From Gemmatimonadaceae bacterium (GTDB lineage: Bacteria; Gemmatimonadota; Gemmatimonadetes; Gemmatimonadales; Gemmatimonadaceae), in NCBI GenBank assembly GCA_020852815.1, contig JADZAN010000019.1, positions 62,001 to 126,000 on the forward strand: a DNA stretch of 64,000 nt. Direction: 5' to 3'. Below are positions 48,223 to 56,278 of the stretch, piece after piece. Position numbers and translations under genes: made by a program. The notes beneath the pieces were generated by a model. The model made no database searches, had not been told where the DNA came from, and saw nothing but the letters and a program-made list of their open reading frames with translations. The first letter of the stretch is position 1, and every line of letters begins with the position of its first letter.

Positions 48223-51200
48223 TATGCCGCACCTCCCGCCGGATGATTGACGCGCTTCAAGTAGACCACCGCGGTGTAGGTACTCAGTTCCTCGAACACG
48301 TGGTAGGCGCGCGCATCGAGCGCCGCCTTGGCCACCGACCAGCTCTCGTCGGCCGCGTCACCGAAGACGATGGCCTTGGACGGGCACGCCTGCGCGCACG
48401 CCGTCGTGAACTCGTCGGCCTTCAATTCGCGCCCCTCGACCTTGGCCAGGTTCTCCGCCTCGCGGATGCGCTGCACGCAGAACGAACACTTCTCCATCAC
48501 GCCCTTGCCGCGGACGGTCACGTCCGGGTTGAGCTGCAGGTGCAACGGCTCGGGGAAGGCGTACTGGCGACGCTCCTTCTCGCCGTACCCGTGCCAGTTG
48601 TAGTAGCGCACCTTGTAGGGGCAGCCGTTGGAGCAGTAGCGCGTGCCGACACAACGGTTGTAGACCTGCACGTTGAGACCGTCAGGTGCATGATACGTCG
48701 CATACACCGGGCACACCGGCTCGCACGGCGCGTTGCCGCAGTGCTGGCACATCATCGGGACGAAGCGCGCCTCGAAGTCGCTCGAGCCGTCCTCCCCACC
48801 CTCGAAGTACCGCTCGATGCGCAACCAGCTCATCTCGCGCCCCTTGAGGATGTTCGCGCCGGGACGCGTATCCCATGCACTGTCGTCCGAGGCCGAACCG
48901 GGGCGCAGCGACCGACCCTGCCAGCGCGCCCCCACGGTCGGGATGTTGTTCTCGGCGTAACACGCCGTGACGCAGGCCGAGCACCCCGTGCACCGCGCGA
49001 GGTCGATGGTCATCGCCCAACGGCGCTTGGCCATCCCGCTCCAGTGCTTGGGGTCGTACATCCCAAGGTCCTTCGCCGTCGAGTCCGTGAGATCACCCTG
49101 CGCATCCGCCGCCAGCGGCGAGCGGAGCCCGGGAAGGAACTCGTGCGACGCGTCGCCCGGGAACTTGTGCTCCTCTTCCTTGAAGCGCCCCGCCACGACG
49201 TCGGCCACGGTGAGCGCCTGCGCGATGCCGCGCCCGTGCTGGCGCGCCGAGCCCTCGGTCGTGATCAAGTCGGACCGCTCGCCCGCCTTGCTGACCTTGG
49301 CCCTCGACTGCGTGAGCGCGAGGGCGCCGGCACCATTGTACGTCCCGCCTAACGCGCCGAGCGCGTTGATGCCGATGTCCTTCGCATACCGCCCGTAGGC
49401 GGTGTGCCCCTGCCCCAGCGCCACGGCAACGGTGTCCTGCCGGATGCCCAGGTAGATGAAGGCCGGCGCCGTGATGCTCCCGGCCGCCGTCTGCACCGTC
49501 ACGTGATCGCCCGCCACGACGCCGAGCTTCTTCGCCGTCGCCGGGTGCAATTCGATCCACGACTGCCACACGACCTTGGCCACGGGATCGGGGAGTTCCT
49601 GCAGCCACGGCTTGTTGGCCCCGGCACCGGTACCGAGCACCGCGTGCGGATACGTGACCAGGAAGTACTCGCCGTCACCGCCGATCGCCGCCGGCGCATC
49701 GGCCGAGAGCGACACGCTGGCCGTCCCCGAGGCGCGCGGGGCGATGCTGCCGTTGGACATCCCGTTGCTGAGCGCCTGCGTGAAGGCCGACGTCCCACCG
49801 GCGAAGTTGGCAATGAGGTAGTCGCGGTAGCTCTTCCACGGGAAGCGCGCCGACACCGTGGGGTCGCCCTGCGCAACCGCCAGCAGCACATCGGACGTGG
49901 CCTTGGTGTCGAAGATGCGCTCCATCACCGGCTGCTGGAGCGAGACGATCCCCGGCTTGGCCGGCGCGTCGCCCCACGACTCCAGCGCGTGATCGCTCGG
50001 GAGGACGAGGTCGCACAGCTCGCTCGTCTCGTCCGGATAGCAGGAGAACGACACCTTGAACGGGATCTTCGCCATCGCCTCGGCGAACTTCACCGACTTG
50101 GGTGTGTCGTAGGCCGGGTTGACGCCGCGGACGAAGAGAAGCGGAACGCTCCCTGCCTCGGCCTGGCGCGCGACCTCGGCGATGCGCGCCGCCCCAACCA
50201 CGCCGTCGAAGCCACTCAGCGGCTCGCCCGGCTTCACCGTCACGCCGACGTTGCCGGCCGCCTTGTTGATCTCGGCGGCGAGCGTCGCCACCACGCCAGC
50301 GTTAGGCGTGGAGACACCGGAGAGGACCAGGCTCGGGCGCGCCGAGCGCAGTTCATCGGCCAGGCGCTGCAGCGTCGCCTCGGTGACGCCGGAGGCGTCG
50401 GAGGCCTCCTTCACCGTGGCGCCGCCCGCACCACCAACGGCGGCAAGGAGCGCCCTGGCAATGGCGTCCTCGCTCCCCGGCTTGCAGGCAATCCACTCGT
50501 CGGCGTTGAGCCCGGTGAGCGAACGGCGCGGGCCGACATAGATGAAGCGCGGCGCGTGCTGCAGCCTGGCGCGGGCATCGGCAAAGGCCAGTTGCATCGG
50601 GACCGAGGCCTCGCGCCCATCCAGGAAGTCGGCGCCTAACGAAATCACCAGCGAGGCCGCCGACATGTCGACGCCGGGCATCGCCGTTCCGTAGGCCGCG
50701 ACATTGGCCGCACGCAGCGCCAGGTCGGCGCCCGAGTCGTATTGCAGCTGCGGGCCCAGGCCGAGCGCGCCGAGCCACGTGTCCACGAAGGCACCAAACG
50801 AACCGCCGTCCTGTTCGGTAAGGAAGACGGCGTTCTGCCCACGCCCCGTAGCCTTGGCCTCGCCGATCTTCTGGCGCAGGAGGGCAAGCCCCTTGTCCCA
50901 CGTGGTGGGGACGAGCTTGCCCCCCTCGCGAACGAGCGGCTGCCGGTAGCGATCGGGATTGTAGAGCCCCTGCAGCGCCGACTGCCCGCGCGCGCACAAT
51001 GCGCCGCGGTTCACCGGATGATCCGGATTCCCCTCGAGCTTGATGGCGCGCCCGTCGCGCACCTCGGCCACCACGCCGCACGCCGTCGCGCACTCGCGGC
51101 AGGTGGTGCTGTAATAGGTCGAGACCCCCGGGACCGTCTGGTCTGGCGAGACCAGGTACGGAATCAGCTTCTCGACCTTCTCCTGGCTACACCCGATAGT

Positions 51201-51281
51201 GGTCGTCACGGCGCTGGCGGCGCCCAGGACCTTGAGGAACTCGCGGCGCTTGACGCCCGCGGACCCCGTCGACTGGCTCAT
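48222..51281 (-). CDS. actB: Alternative complex III, iron-sulfur subunit ActB (molybdopterin-oxidoreductase-like fused to ferredoxin domain)
   Basis: A 1019-residue Tat-exported protein (KRREFLKVLGAASAV, residues ~11-25). Residues ~45-700 resemble a complex iron-sulfur molybdoenzyme catalytic chain with one N-terminal Cys group (CRECATACG, then CARGQ); in characterised ActB this part binds no molybdenum. The C-terminal ~270 residues are a four-cluster ferredoxin domain: CTGCSACVTACYAENN, CQHCGNAPCEPVCPVYATYH, CVGTRYCSNGCPYKVRYYNW, and CSFCVQRI with CAQACPSKAIVFGD. These relay electrons from ActC to the haems of ActA/ActE. The start follows actA by 90 bp. Confidence 0.95.
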   Translation of the reverse strand: MSQSTGSAGVKRREFLKVLGAASAVTTTIGCSQEKVEKLIPYLVSPDQTVPGVSTYYSTTCRECATACGVVAEVRDGRAIKLEGNPDHPVNRGALCARGQSALQGLYNPDRYRQPLVREGGKLVPTTWDKGLALLRQKIGEAKATGRGQNAVFLTEQDGGSFGAFVDTWLGALGLGPQLQYDSGADLALRAANVAAYGTAMPGVDMSAASLVISLGADFLDGREASVPMQLAFADARARLQHAPRFIYVGPRRSLTGLNADEWIACKPGSEDAIARALLAAVGGAGGATVKEASDASGVTEATLQRLADELRSARPSLVLSGVSTPNAGVVATLAAEINKAAGNVGVTVKPGEPLSGFDGVVGAARIAEVARQAEAGSVPLLFVRGVNPAYDTPKSVKFAEAMAKIPFKVSFSCYPDETSELCDLVLPSDHALESWGDAPAKPGIVSLQQPVMERIFDTKATSDVLLAVAQGDPTVSARFPWKSYRDYLIANFAGGTSAFTQALSNGMSNGSIAPRASGTASVSLSADAPAAIGGDGEYFLVTYPHAVLGTGAGANKPWLQELPDPVAKVVWQSWIELHPATAKKLGVVAGDHVTVQTAAGSITAPAFIYLGIRQDTVAVALGQGHTAYGRYAKDIGINALGALGGTYNGAGALALTQSRAKVSKAGERSDLITTEGSARQHGRGIAQALTVADVVAGRFKEEEHKFPGDASHEFLPGLRSPLAADAQGDLTDSTAKDLGMYDPKHWSGMAKRRWAMTIDLARCTGCSACVTACYAENNIPTVGARWQGRSLRPGSASDDSAWDTRPGANILKGREMSWLRIERYFEGGEDGSSDFEARFVPMMCQHCGNAPCEPVCPVYATYHAPDGLNVQVYNRCVGTRYCSNGCPYKVRYYNWHGYGEKERRQYAFPEPLHLQLNPDVTVRGKGVMEKCSFCVQRIREAENLAKVEGRELKADEFTTACAQACPSKAIVFGDAADESWSVAKAALDARAYHVFEELSTYTAVVYLKRVNHPAGGAA

Positions 51282-51371
51282 GCAGTGCTTCCTCGATCGT
51301 CGAGACGAACCGCGGCGCTTGGGTCCTGAACCGTCAGGGCCGGCACTCGCGGCGGCGGCGATGCTACGTGA

Positions 51372-52013
51372 CTAGTAGTGGCAGATGGCGCAGTCGTACC
51401 GCGCCTTCTTCGGGGGCTCGTTGGCGACCGCCTTCGCGCCCACCGTGTCACCGGCAGCCAACAGCCCATCACTGAGCTTGTAGCCGTCCACGTGACACCG
51501 CACGCACCACCCCATGTTGAGCGACGCAACCTGCGACACCTGCGCCATGTTCTGCACGGCACCGTGGCACGTCTGGCACGTCACCCCCGCACTCACGTGC
51601 CGCATGTGCGGGAAGTGCACGTACTCGGGGACCTTGTGGATGCGCTCCCAGGGAATGCCCTGCCACTTATCCGGCTGCCCGGGAGGGGCGAGCTTGAGCA
51701 GCTTCGTGAGTTCCGCGCTCACGCGTGCCGGCTTGCCATCCATGGCCGGGCGATTCGGGCCGACCACCGTATGGCAGCCCATGCACGTGCCCACCGCCGG
51801 TAGCCCGGGATCGGGCGACTTGTTGGCGCTGTAGTGGCAATAGAGGCAGTTCATCCCCAGCGTCTGGACGTGCACCGGATGAGGGAACTGGATCGGCTGC
51901 ACGGGGGAGAACCCCTGCGACGACGACGCGCCGCTATACGCCGAGAGGAGGGTCGCCGCCGCCGCGATGGCGAAGAACGCCGGAACGAGCGTCCACTTGC
52001 GCCTGCTCGTCAT
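51372..52013 (-). CDS. actA: Alternative complex III, pentahaem cytochrome c ActA
   Basis: A 213-residue exported or membrane-anchored cytochrome with one N-terminal helix (FFAIAAAATLLSAYSGA). Five haem-binding motifs are visible: CLYCH, CMGCH, CQTCH, CVRCH and CAICH, the last only one residue from the C-terminus. This is the pentahaem ActA pattern known from Rhodothermus and Chloroflexus. The ATG has AGGA 5 nt upstream. First gene of the operon, with a near-perfect palindrome 40-60 bp upstream of the start. Confidence 0.95.
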   Translation of the reverse strand: MTSRRKWTLVPAFFAIAAAATLLSAYSGASSSQGFSPVQPIQFPHPVHVQTLGMNCLYCHYSANKSPDPGLPAVGTCMGCHTVVGPNRPAMDGKPARVSAELTKLLKLAPPGQPDKWQGIPWERIHKVPEYVHFPHMRHVSAGVTCQTCHGAVQNMAQVSQVASLNMGWCVRCHVDGYKLSDGLLAAGDTVGAKAVANEPPKKARYDCAICHY

Positions 52014-52053
52014 CGAGTCCTGAGGTGGAGGGAAGCCGACTGATTGACTCGGC

Positions 52054-52073
52054 CTTGTGAATCATTTCACAAG
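52054..52073. promoter_or_regulatory. Rex/CRP-type operator palindrome upstream of actA
   Basis: A perfect palindrome CTTGTGAA-N4-TTCACAAG is centred about 50 bp upstream of the actA start codon. TTGTGAA-N4-TTCACAA equals the published Rex (NADH-sensing repressor) consensus. The same bases also contain TGTGA-N6-TCACA, the CRP core, so the two readings cannot be separated by eye. The position suits promoter control of the respiratory operon. The surrounding 225-bp gap (52014-52238) holds no gene and is locally AT-richer, as expected for a promoter. Confidence 0.65.
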
Positions 52074-52238
52074 AATCCGAAACAGCGGCGAAAAATGACC
52101 ACGCCGATGCCTACGTGCAAGAGTGGGGAACGCTGAGCGTTGCCCCGTTTCGCGCTCGTCAGGCACCAGCCGCGCCCCCGCATCTTGGCGACGCGACGCG
52201 AATCCGACAACTCCTCTGCATTCACTTTTTCAACCGCA

Positions 52239-53153
52239 TCATTCTCGCGCGCTCCCCACCCGTCCAATCGAGGCGCGCGCCTCGCCGAGGGGCGCGTCAC
52301 GAACATCCGCGGGGAGGAGCGCGAGATTGGCGCGCGCCCCCTGCGTCAGGCGAAGCGGCCACATGGTGCCGTACACGAAGCGCGCGCTGCCAATCGTCCT
52401 GAACAGCGTTGCCAGTTCATCGCTGGGGGGGCCCCAGATCCAGCTGAAGTCGAAGAGCACTGCCTCGCGCTCCACGGGGGTGAGCCCCCAGTACACCTCC
52501 TCCACGAAGTCGCGTCCGCCGGCGGTGACGACGATTTGCGCCGCGTGCGGTCCCGAAGGCGGTCCCGCGTATCGCCCAGCGTGCGACGCCACGGTCGCGC
52601 GCACGAGCTCGCGTACGAGCTCGCGCACGTGCGCCGCGCTCAGGTCGCCGGCCACGTCGAGCGCATGCCGCTGCCGAACGTCCTCGAATCGAACGGTGAG
52701 GAGGAGCGGGAGCCCTGCGTGGCCGCACGCGGTGGCGAGCTGCGTCAACCGTTCATCCCCCGGTGCGAATCCCCACAGCTGCGGGTATGCGCGTATGGCG
52801 CCGGCGCCGGCGTCGGCAAGCTGCTGCAGCGCATCGCGCCACCCCGGCCAATCCGGGCGGACGATTGGCGCCGGGATGAGGACGTCATGATGCGGCGCCA
52901 GGCGCTGGAGCAGCTCGGCGTTCCCCGCCGCGGGATCGCGGTGGAAGGCGGAAGGGAGGTGGCCAACCCAGGCGTGCGCGATCCCCTCGCGCGCGAGCAC
53001 CCGCACCAGGACCTCGGGATCGGGGTGCGGGAGGTGGCGAAACGGATAGCCGCCAATGAAGGTACTGACGTCGAGGGCGACGGGGCTCGGCGCGGATTGG
53101 CCCGCGCCGGCGGCGTCGGCGCGGGGCGATGGGAGGGGGGCGGCGTTAGGCAT
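52239..53153 (-). CDS. Amidohydrolase-like TIM-barrel protein
   Basis: 304 residues, no signal peptide. A TIM-barrel of the amidohydrolase-2 type is suggested by DVSTFIGGYPFRHLPHPDPE at the N-terminus, GAIRAYPQLWGFAP in the middle, AQIVVTAGGRDFVEEVYWGL, and SARFVYGTMWPLRL near the end. The usual HxH metal motif and the late Asp are not obvious, so it may be non-catalytic or use an altered site. Its start overlaps the stop of the next amidohydrolase gene by 8 nt, so the two are made together and may form a pair. Function unknown. Confidence 0.75.
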   Translation of the reverse strand: MPNAAPLPSPRADAAGAGQSAPSPVALDVSTFIGGYPFRHLPHPDPEVLVRVLAREGIAHAWVGHLPSAFHRDPAAGNAELLQRLAPHHDVLIPAPIVRPDWPGWRDALQQLADAGAGAIRAYPQLWGFAPGDERLTQLATACGHAGLPLLLTVRFEDVRQRHALDVAGDLSAAHVRELVRELVRATVASHAGRYAGPPSGPHAAQIVVTAGGRDFVEEVYWGLTPVEREAVLFDFSWIWGPPSDELATLFRTIGSARFVYGTMWPLRLTQGARANLALLPADVRDAPLGEARASIGRVGSARE

Positions 53154-54000
53154 GGACCAGCTCCGAAAGCCCGGGGAACGCCCCCGGGGGAAAGAGGCGT
53201 GCCGCGTTGCGCCATCGCACGTCGTGCAGCGCCTCGTCGGAGGCGATCACCAGGTCGAGCGCCCAGAGCTTGGCCAGGCCGGTGCACAGCGTCAGGTCGC
53301 CCCCCCACAGCAGCCGGCGTGCCCCGACGGCGTCGAACGCACCATCGAGCATCCCGCGGTCAATGCCGCTCCCCGACAGGTCGAGGTGGATGTTGGGGAC
53401 GTCGCGGACGGCGTCGAAGGTGTGCGCGTAGTCCCCTCCCCCGCCAATGTGCGCAAGGATGAACTGGACGGTGGGAAAGCGCGACGCCAGTTGCGCCAGG
53501 TCGGCGCCGTCGGAGATGTCCTGCCCGGGCCAGTGACGGCGCCGGTGCTGCCAGATGTGATGGAGGACGGGAAGGCCGTACGCGCGCGCTCTCTCGATCA
53601 CGGCGTCGAGCACGGCATCATCGCAGCGGCGCGCGGCGGCGAGCTTGAGCCCCACCGCGCCGTGCGCCACGCAGCGCTCGATCTCGCGCACCGCGAACTC
53701 ACCATCGTTGGGGTTCACCGCAACGTAGGCTCGCACGTGCGCCGGGTGATCGGCGTGCATGCGCAGGGCGAAGTCGTTCCCCTGCACCGTATCGTTTGGG
53801 GACTGGAAGTACGTGGGCGACGTGGCCCCCCACGTTCCCAGGACCGACGTCACGTGGTAGCGAATCCCGATCGCTGCGCCCGCCTCGAGGCGGCGCGCAT
53901 TGAGCGTGGCCCAGTCGCCCTTGCCGGCGTCGGGCTGGAAGAAGTGCGCATGGACATCGATGAGCGGCGCGCTCCCGCCGTGCGGTGCCGGGACGCTCAC
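53146..54000 (-). CDS. Metal-dependent amidohydrolase (amidohydrolase-2 / ACMSD-like)
   Basis: 284 residues. The metal motif LIDVHAHFF (HxH) is at residues ~14-22, PVLHHIWQHRRRHW supplies a barrel His, FILAHIGGGGDYAHTFDAVR a second, and LLWGGDLTLCTGLAKLWAL near the end carries an Asp. Relatives include ACMSD decarboxylases and lactonase- or hydratase-type enzymes. It overlaps the aminotransferase gene (ATGA) and the second amidohydrolase gene (8 nt), implying a single pathway. Substrate unknown. Confidence 0.86.
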   Translation of the reverse strand: MSVPAPHGGSAPLIDVHAHFFQPDAGKGDWATLNARRLEAGAAIGIRYHVTSVLGTWGATSPTYFQSPNDTVQGNDFALRMHADHPAHVRAYVAVNPNDGEFAVREIERCVAHGAVGLKLAAARRCDDAVLDAVIERARAYGLPVLHHIWQHRRRHWPGQDISDGADLAQLASRFPTVQFILAHIGGGGDYAHTFDAVRDVPNIHLDLSGSGIDRGMLDGAFDAVGARRLLWGGDLTLCTGLAKLWALDLVIASDEALHDVRWRNAARLFPPGAFPGLSELVHA

Positions 54001-55340
54001 CGCGCTTCCGCCTCCAGGACGTCAACCAGCGCGGTGCTGGCCACACGCTCCACCTCGAGCAGGATCGCATCGTCGTCGTGGGCAACCGCTGCGTAGTTGT
54101 AGGGGCCGCGCTTGAACAGCACGCCGTGCGCCGCGGCGCGCTCCAGGAATGCGCGCTGACGCCCCTCGTCCTCGAAGTCGATGGTCCACATCGGGTCGAT
54201 CCCGGAGACCGAGACTCCCGGAAGCCCGCTGGCCGCGGCGGCGGTCGCCACGCTCTCGCGCATCTGCTTTCCCACCCGCCACAACGTCGCGCAGACGTCC
54301 ATCTCGGCGTGGATGTCGAGCACCGCGAGCGCCGCCGACAGCGCGACCGACTCGCCCGCCAGCGTCACCGAGATCCAGGTCTGCTCGGCGGCCTCCATTA
54401 CCGCGGCGCGTCCAACCACGGCGGCGAGAGGATAACCATTCGCCATCGCCTTGCCGAACGCCGCCAGGTCGGGATCGATCCCGGCAAACTGCTGGTAGCC
54501 GCCCGTGGCGAGGCGAAACCCGGTCTTCATCTCATCGAAGATGAGGACGGCGCCGGTGGCGTCGCAGATGCGCCGCGCGGCGCCAATCCACTCGGCCGTC
54601 GCCAGCTCGTTGACGACCGGCTCGATCGCGATCGCGGCGAGGTTGCGCCCGGCGGTGCGCCCGGCGAGTTCCAGGGCGCCGATGTCGTTGAAGGGAACAC
54701 GGACAAAGTCGCCGCTCGCGCCAGCGGGAATGCCCGCCCCCTGGCTGCACCAGTCCTGCCAGCCAAAGTAGCCGCTCCCGATCACCGTGGACCGCCCCGT
54801 CGCGGTGCGCGCGATGCGCACCGCCGCGGCCATCGCCTCGCCCCCCGACTTGAGGAAGCGCACCTGCTCCGCGCAGGGGATCACCTCACACAGGCGCTCC
54901 GCCAGCTCCACCTCGGCCGTGCTGGAGAGGCCGCACACGTTGCCGCTGGCGACCGCCGTCAGCACGGCGCGGTTGATGGCCTCGTCGCCGTAGCCGATCG
55001 CCACCGAGCCTAACGCCATCGTGCAGTCGACCATCGTCCGGTTGGACGGCGTGACGATGCGGCATCCCTGGGCGGAGGTGAAGTGGGCGGCGCCATCGAC
55101 CGAATCGGGACCATAGATCGATTCGGGGCGCTTGCTCCCGGTCGACGCCCCGCCTGGAATCGCGATCGCCGCGCGATCGCGCCAGTCGCGGTCGATCTCG
55201 TCGGCGCCGAGTGCCGCCTCGGGGTGGAGTCCCTCGTCGTCGCCGTCATCGTCCGCTGGCGAGTCGTCGTCGACGTCCTCGTCGCTCGGGGGTGGAGGTG
55301 GCTGGTCGTTGCCGCGGCCGAAGAATCGCTTGAAGGGCAT
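53997..55340 (-). CDS. Class III PLP-dependent aminotransferase (glutamate-1-semialdehyde aminomutase-like)
   Basis: 447 residues. After a ~45-residue acidic, Pro-rich N-tail, the fold-type I domain resembles GSA aminomutase and related aminotransferases: LKSGGEAMAAAVRIARTATG binds phosphate, LIFDEMKTGFR contains the PLP-contacting Asp, and AFGKAMANGYPLAAVVGR holds the Schiff-base Lys. A haem-pathway HemL is unlikely because the cluster holds no haem genes and the N-tail is unusual. It could transaminate an amino or keto sugar, or a polyamine, in the cluster with the amidohydrolases. That is inference. Confidence 0.88.
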   Translation of the reverse strand: MPFKRFFGRGNDQPPPPPSDEDVDDDSPADDDGDDEGLHPEAALGADEIDRDWRDRAAIAIPGGASTGSKRPESIYGPDSVDGAAHFTSAQGCRIVTPSNRTMVDCTMALGSVAIGYGDEAINRAVLTAVASGNVCGLSSTAEVELAERLCEVIPCAEQVRFLKSGGEAMAAAVRIARTATGRSTVIGSGYFGWQDWCSQGAGIPAGASGDFVRVPFNDIGALELAGRTAGRNLAAIAIEPVVNELATAEWIGAARRICDATGAVLIFDEMKTGFRLATGGYQQFAGIDPDLAAFGKAMANGYPLAAVVGRAAVMEAAEQTWISVTLAGESVALSAALAVLDIHAEMDVCATLWRVGKQMRESVATAAAASGLPGVSVSGIDPMWTIDFEDEGRQRAFLERAAAHGVLFKRGPYNYAAVAHDDDAILLEVERVASTALVDVLEAEAR

Positions 55341-55384
55341 GGAACGAATCCGTGGGAAGGCGTGACGGGGGATGTGCCCCGGGA

Positions 55385-56278
55385 TTATGGAGACGTGTCG
55401 CGGTGCTCGTCAGCGTCGCGAGGTAATTCGGCCGGCGAACTGTCCGCGGCGGTGAGCGCGTTGTCCGCGGCGGTGAACGCGTCGACCGGTCGGGCGCCGA
55501 CCTCCACCGGGTTGGGGCGCGCCGCCGTTCCGAACTTGAGGAAGAGGCGGTCCATGTTCCGCACGACCTCGATGTGCACGGCCCGCAGGAGCTGGATCTC
55601 GCGTCCGTCGGGGGCCGCGCGGTAGTAGATCGAGCGCAGGCTGCGCATGATGTGATCGCGGTAGCGGGTCTTGAAGAAGTCGATCGCGACCAGCGCACGC
55701 TCGATGTCCTGGTACAGCCGTTCGAACTGCTCCGCGGTGGCGGGCGGGGCGTCGTGGCGCGGCGGGGCCACGTCGCGCGTGGCGTCGCCAGCCGCGAGGT
55801 GCAACTCGTACAGCGCCACGAGCACCGCCTGCGCCAGGTTGAGCGAAGCGTGATTGGTGGTGGGAATCGTGACGGCGGTGTGCGCGCGATCGAGCGCCTC
55901 GTTGGGGAGGCCATGGTCCTCGCGACCGAAGAGGAGCGCGACACTCCCATCGACGGAGCGCTCCACGAGACGCGCGGCCATCTCGCGCGGCGTCGCCAGC
56001 TCCCACTTGTGGCGACGCCGGCGCGCCGTGAAGGCGGCGACATGCACGCAGTCGTCGAGCGCCTCGCCCAGGGTCTGCACGACACGAATGCGCTCGATCA
56101 CGTCGAACGTATCGTGCGCGATCCCCTCCAATCGATAGGCGGTGAACTCCACCGGTCGCACGAGGAAGAGGTCGCGCACGCCCATGTTCTTCATCGCCCG
56201 GACGGTCGCGGCGATGTTCACGGGATCCTGCGGTTCGAACAGCACCACGCGCACGCGGTGCAGGGTGGTATCAGTCAT
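55385..56278 (-). CDS. SpoU/TrmH-family RNA methyltransferase (TrmJ-like)
   Basis: About 297 residues. SPOUT motifs are clear: VRVVLFEPQDPVNIAATVRA and KNMGVRDLFLVRP at the N-terminus, then ALLFGREDHGLPNEAL and TTNHASLNLAQAVLVALYEL, the trefoil-knot SAM-binding motifs. TrmJ-type enzymes make 2'-O-methyl groups at position 32 of tRNA. A C-terminal helical extension of ~130 residues ends in a low-complexity acidic/Ala tail with a short tandem repeat (AADNALTAADSS). The ATG 56278 is chosen over a 65-residue longer start because the N-terminal beta strand begins there. It overlaps the preceding gene stop by 8 nt. Confidence 0.92.
   Translation of the reverse strand: MTDTTLHRVRVVLFEPQDPVNIAATVRAMKNMGVRDLFLVRPVEFTAYRLEGIAHDTFDVIERIRVVQTLGEALDDCVHVAAFTARRRRHKWELATPREMAARLVERSVDGSVALLFGREDHGLPNEALDRAHTAVTIPTTNHASLNLAQAVLVALYELHLAAGDATRDVAPPRHDAPPATAEQFERLYQDIERALVAIDFFKTRYRDHIMRSLRSIYYRAAPDGREIQLLRAVHIEVVRNMDRLFLKFGTAARPNPVEVGARPVDAFTAADNALTAADSSPAELPRDADEHRDTSP

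Noticed and set aside
53997-55340. Assignment of the aminotransferase as hemL
   Set aside because: The acidic N-tail and the cluster with amidohydrolases do not fit haem synthesis; only the general family is supported.
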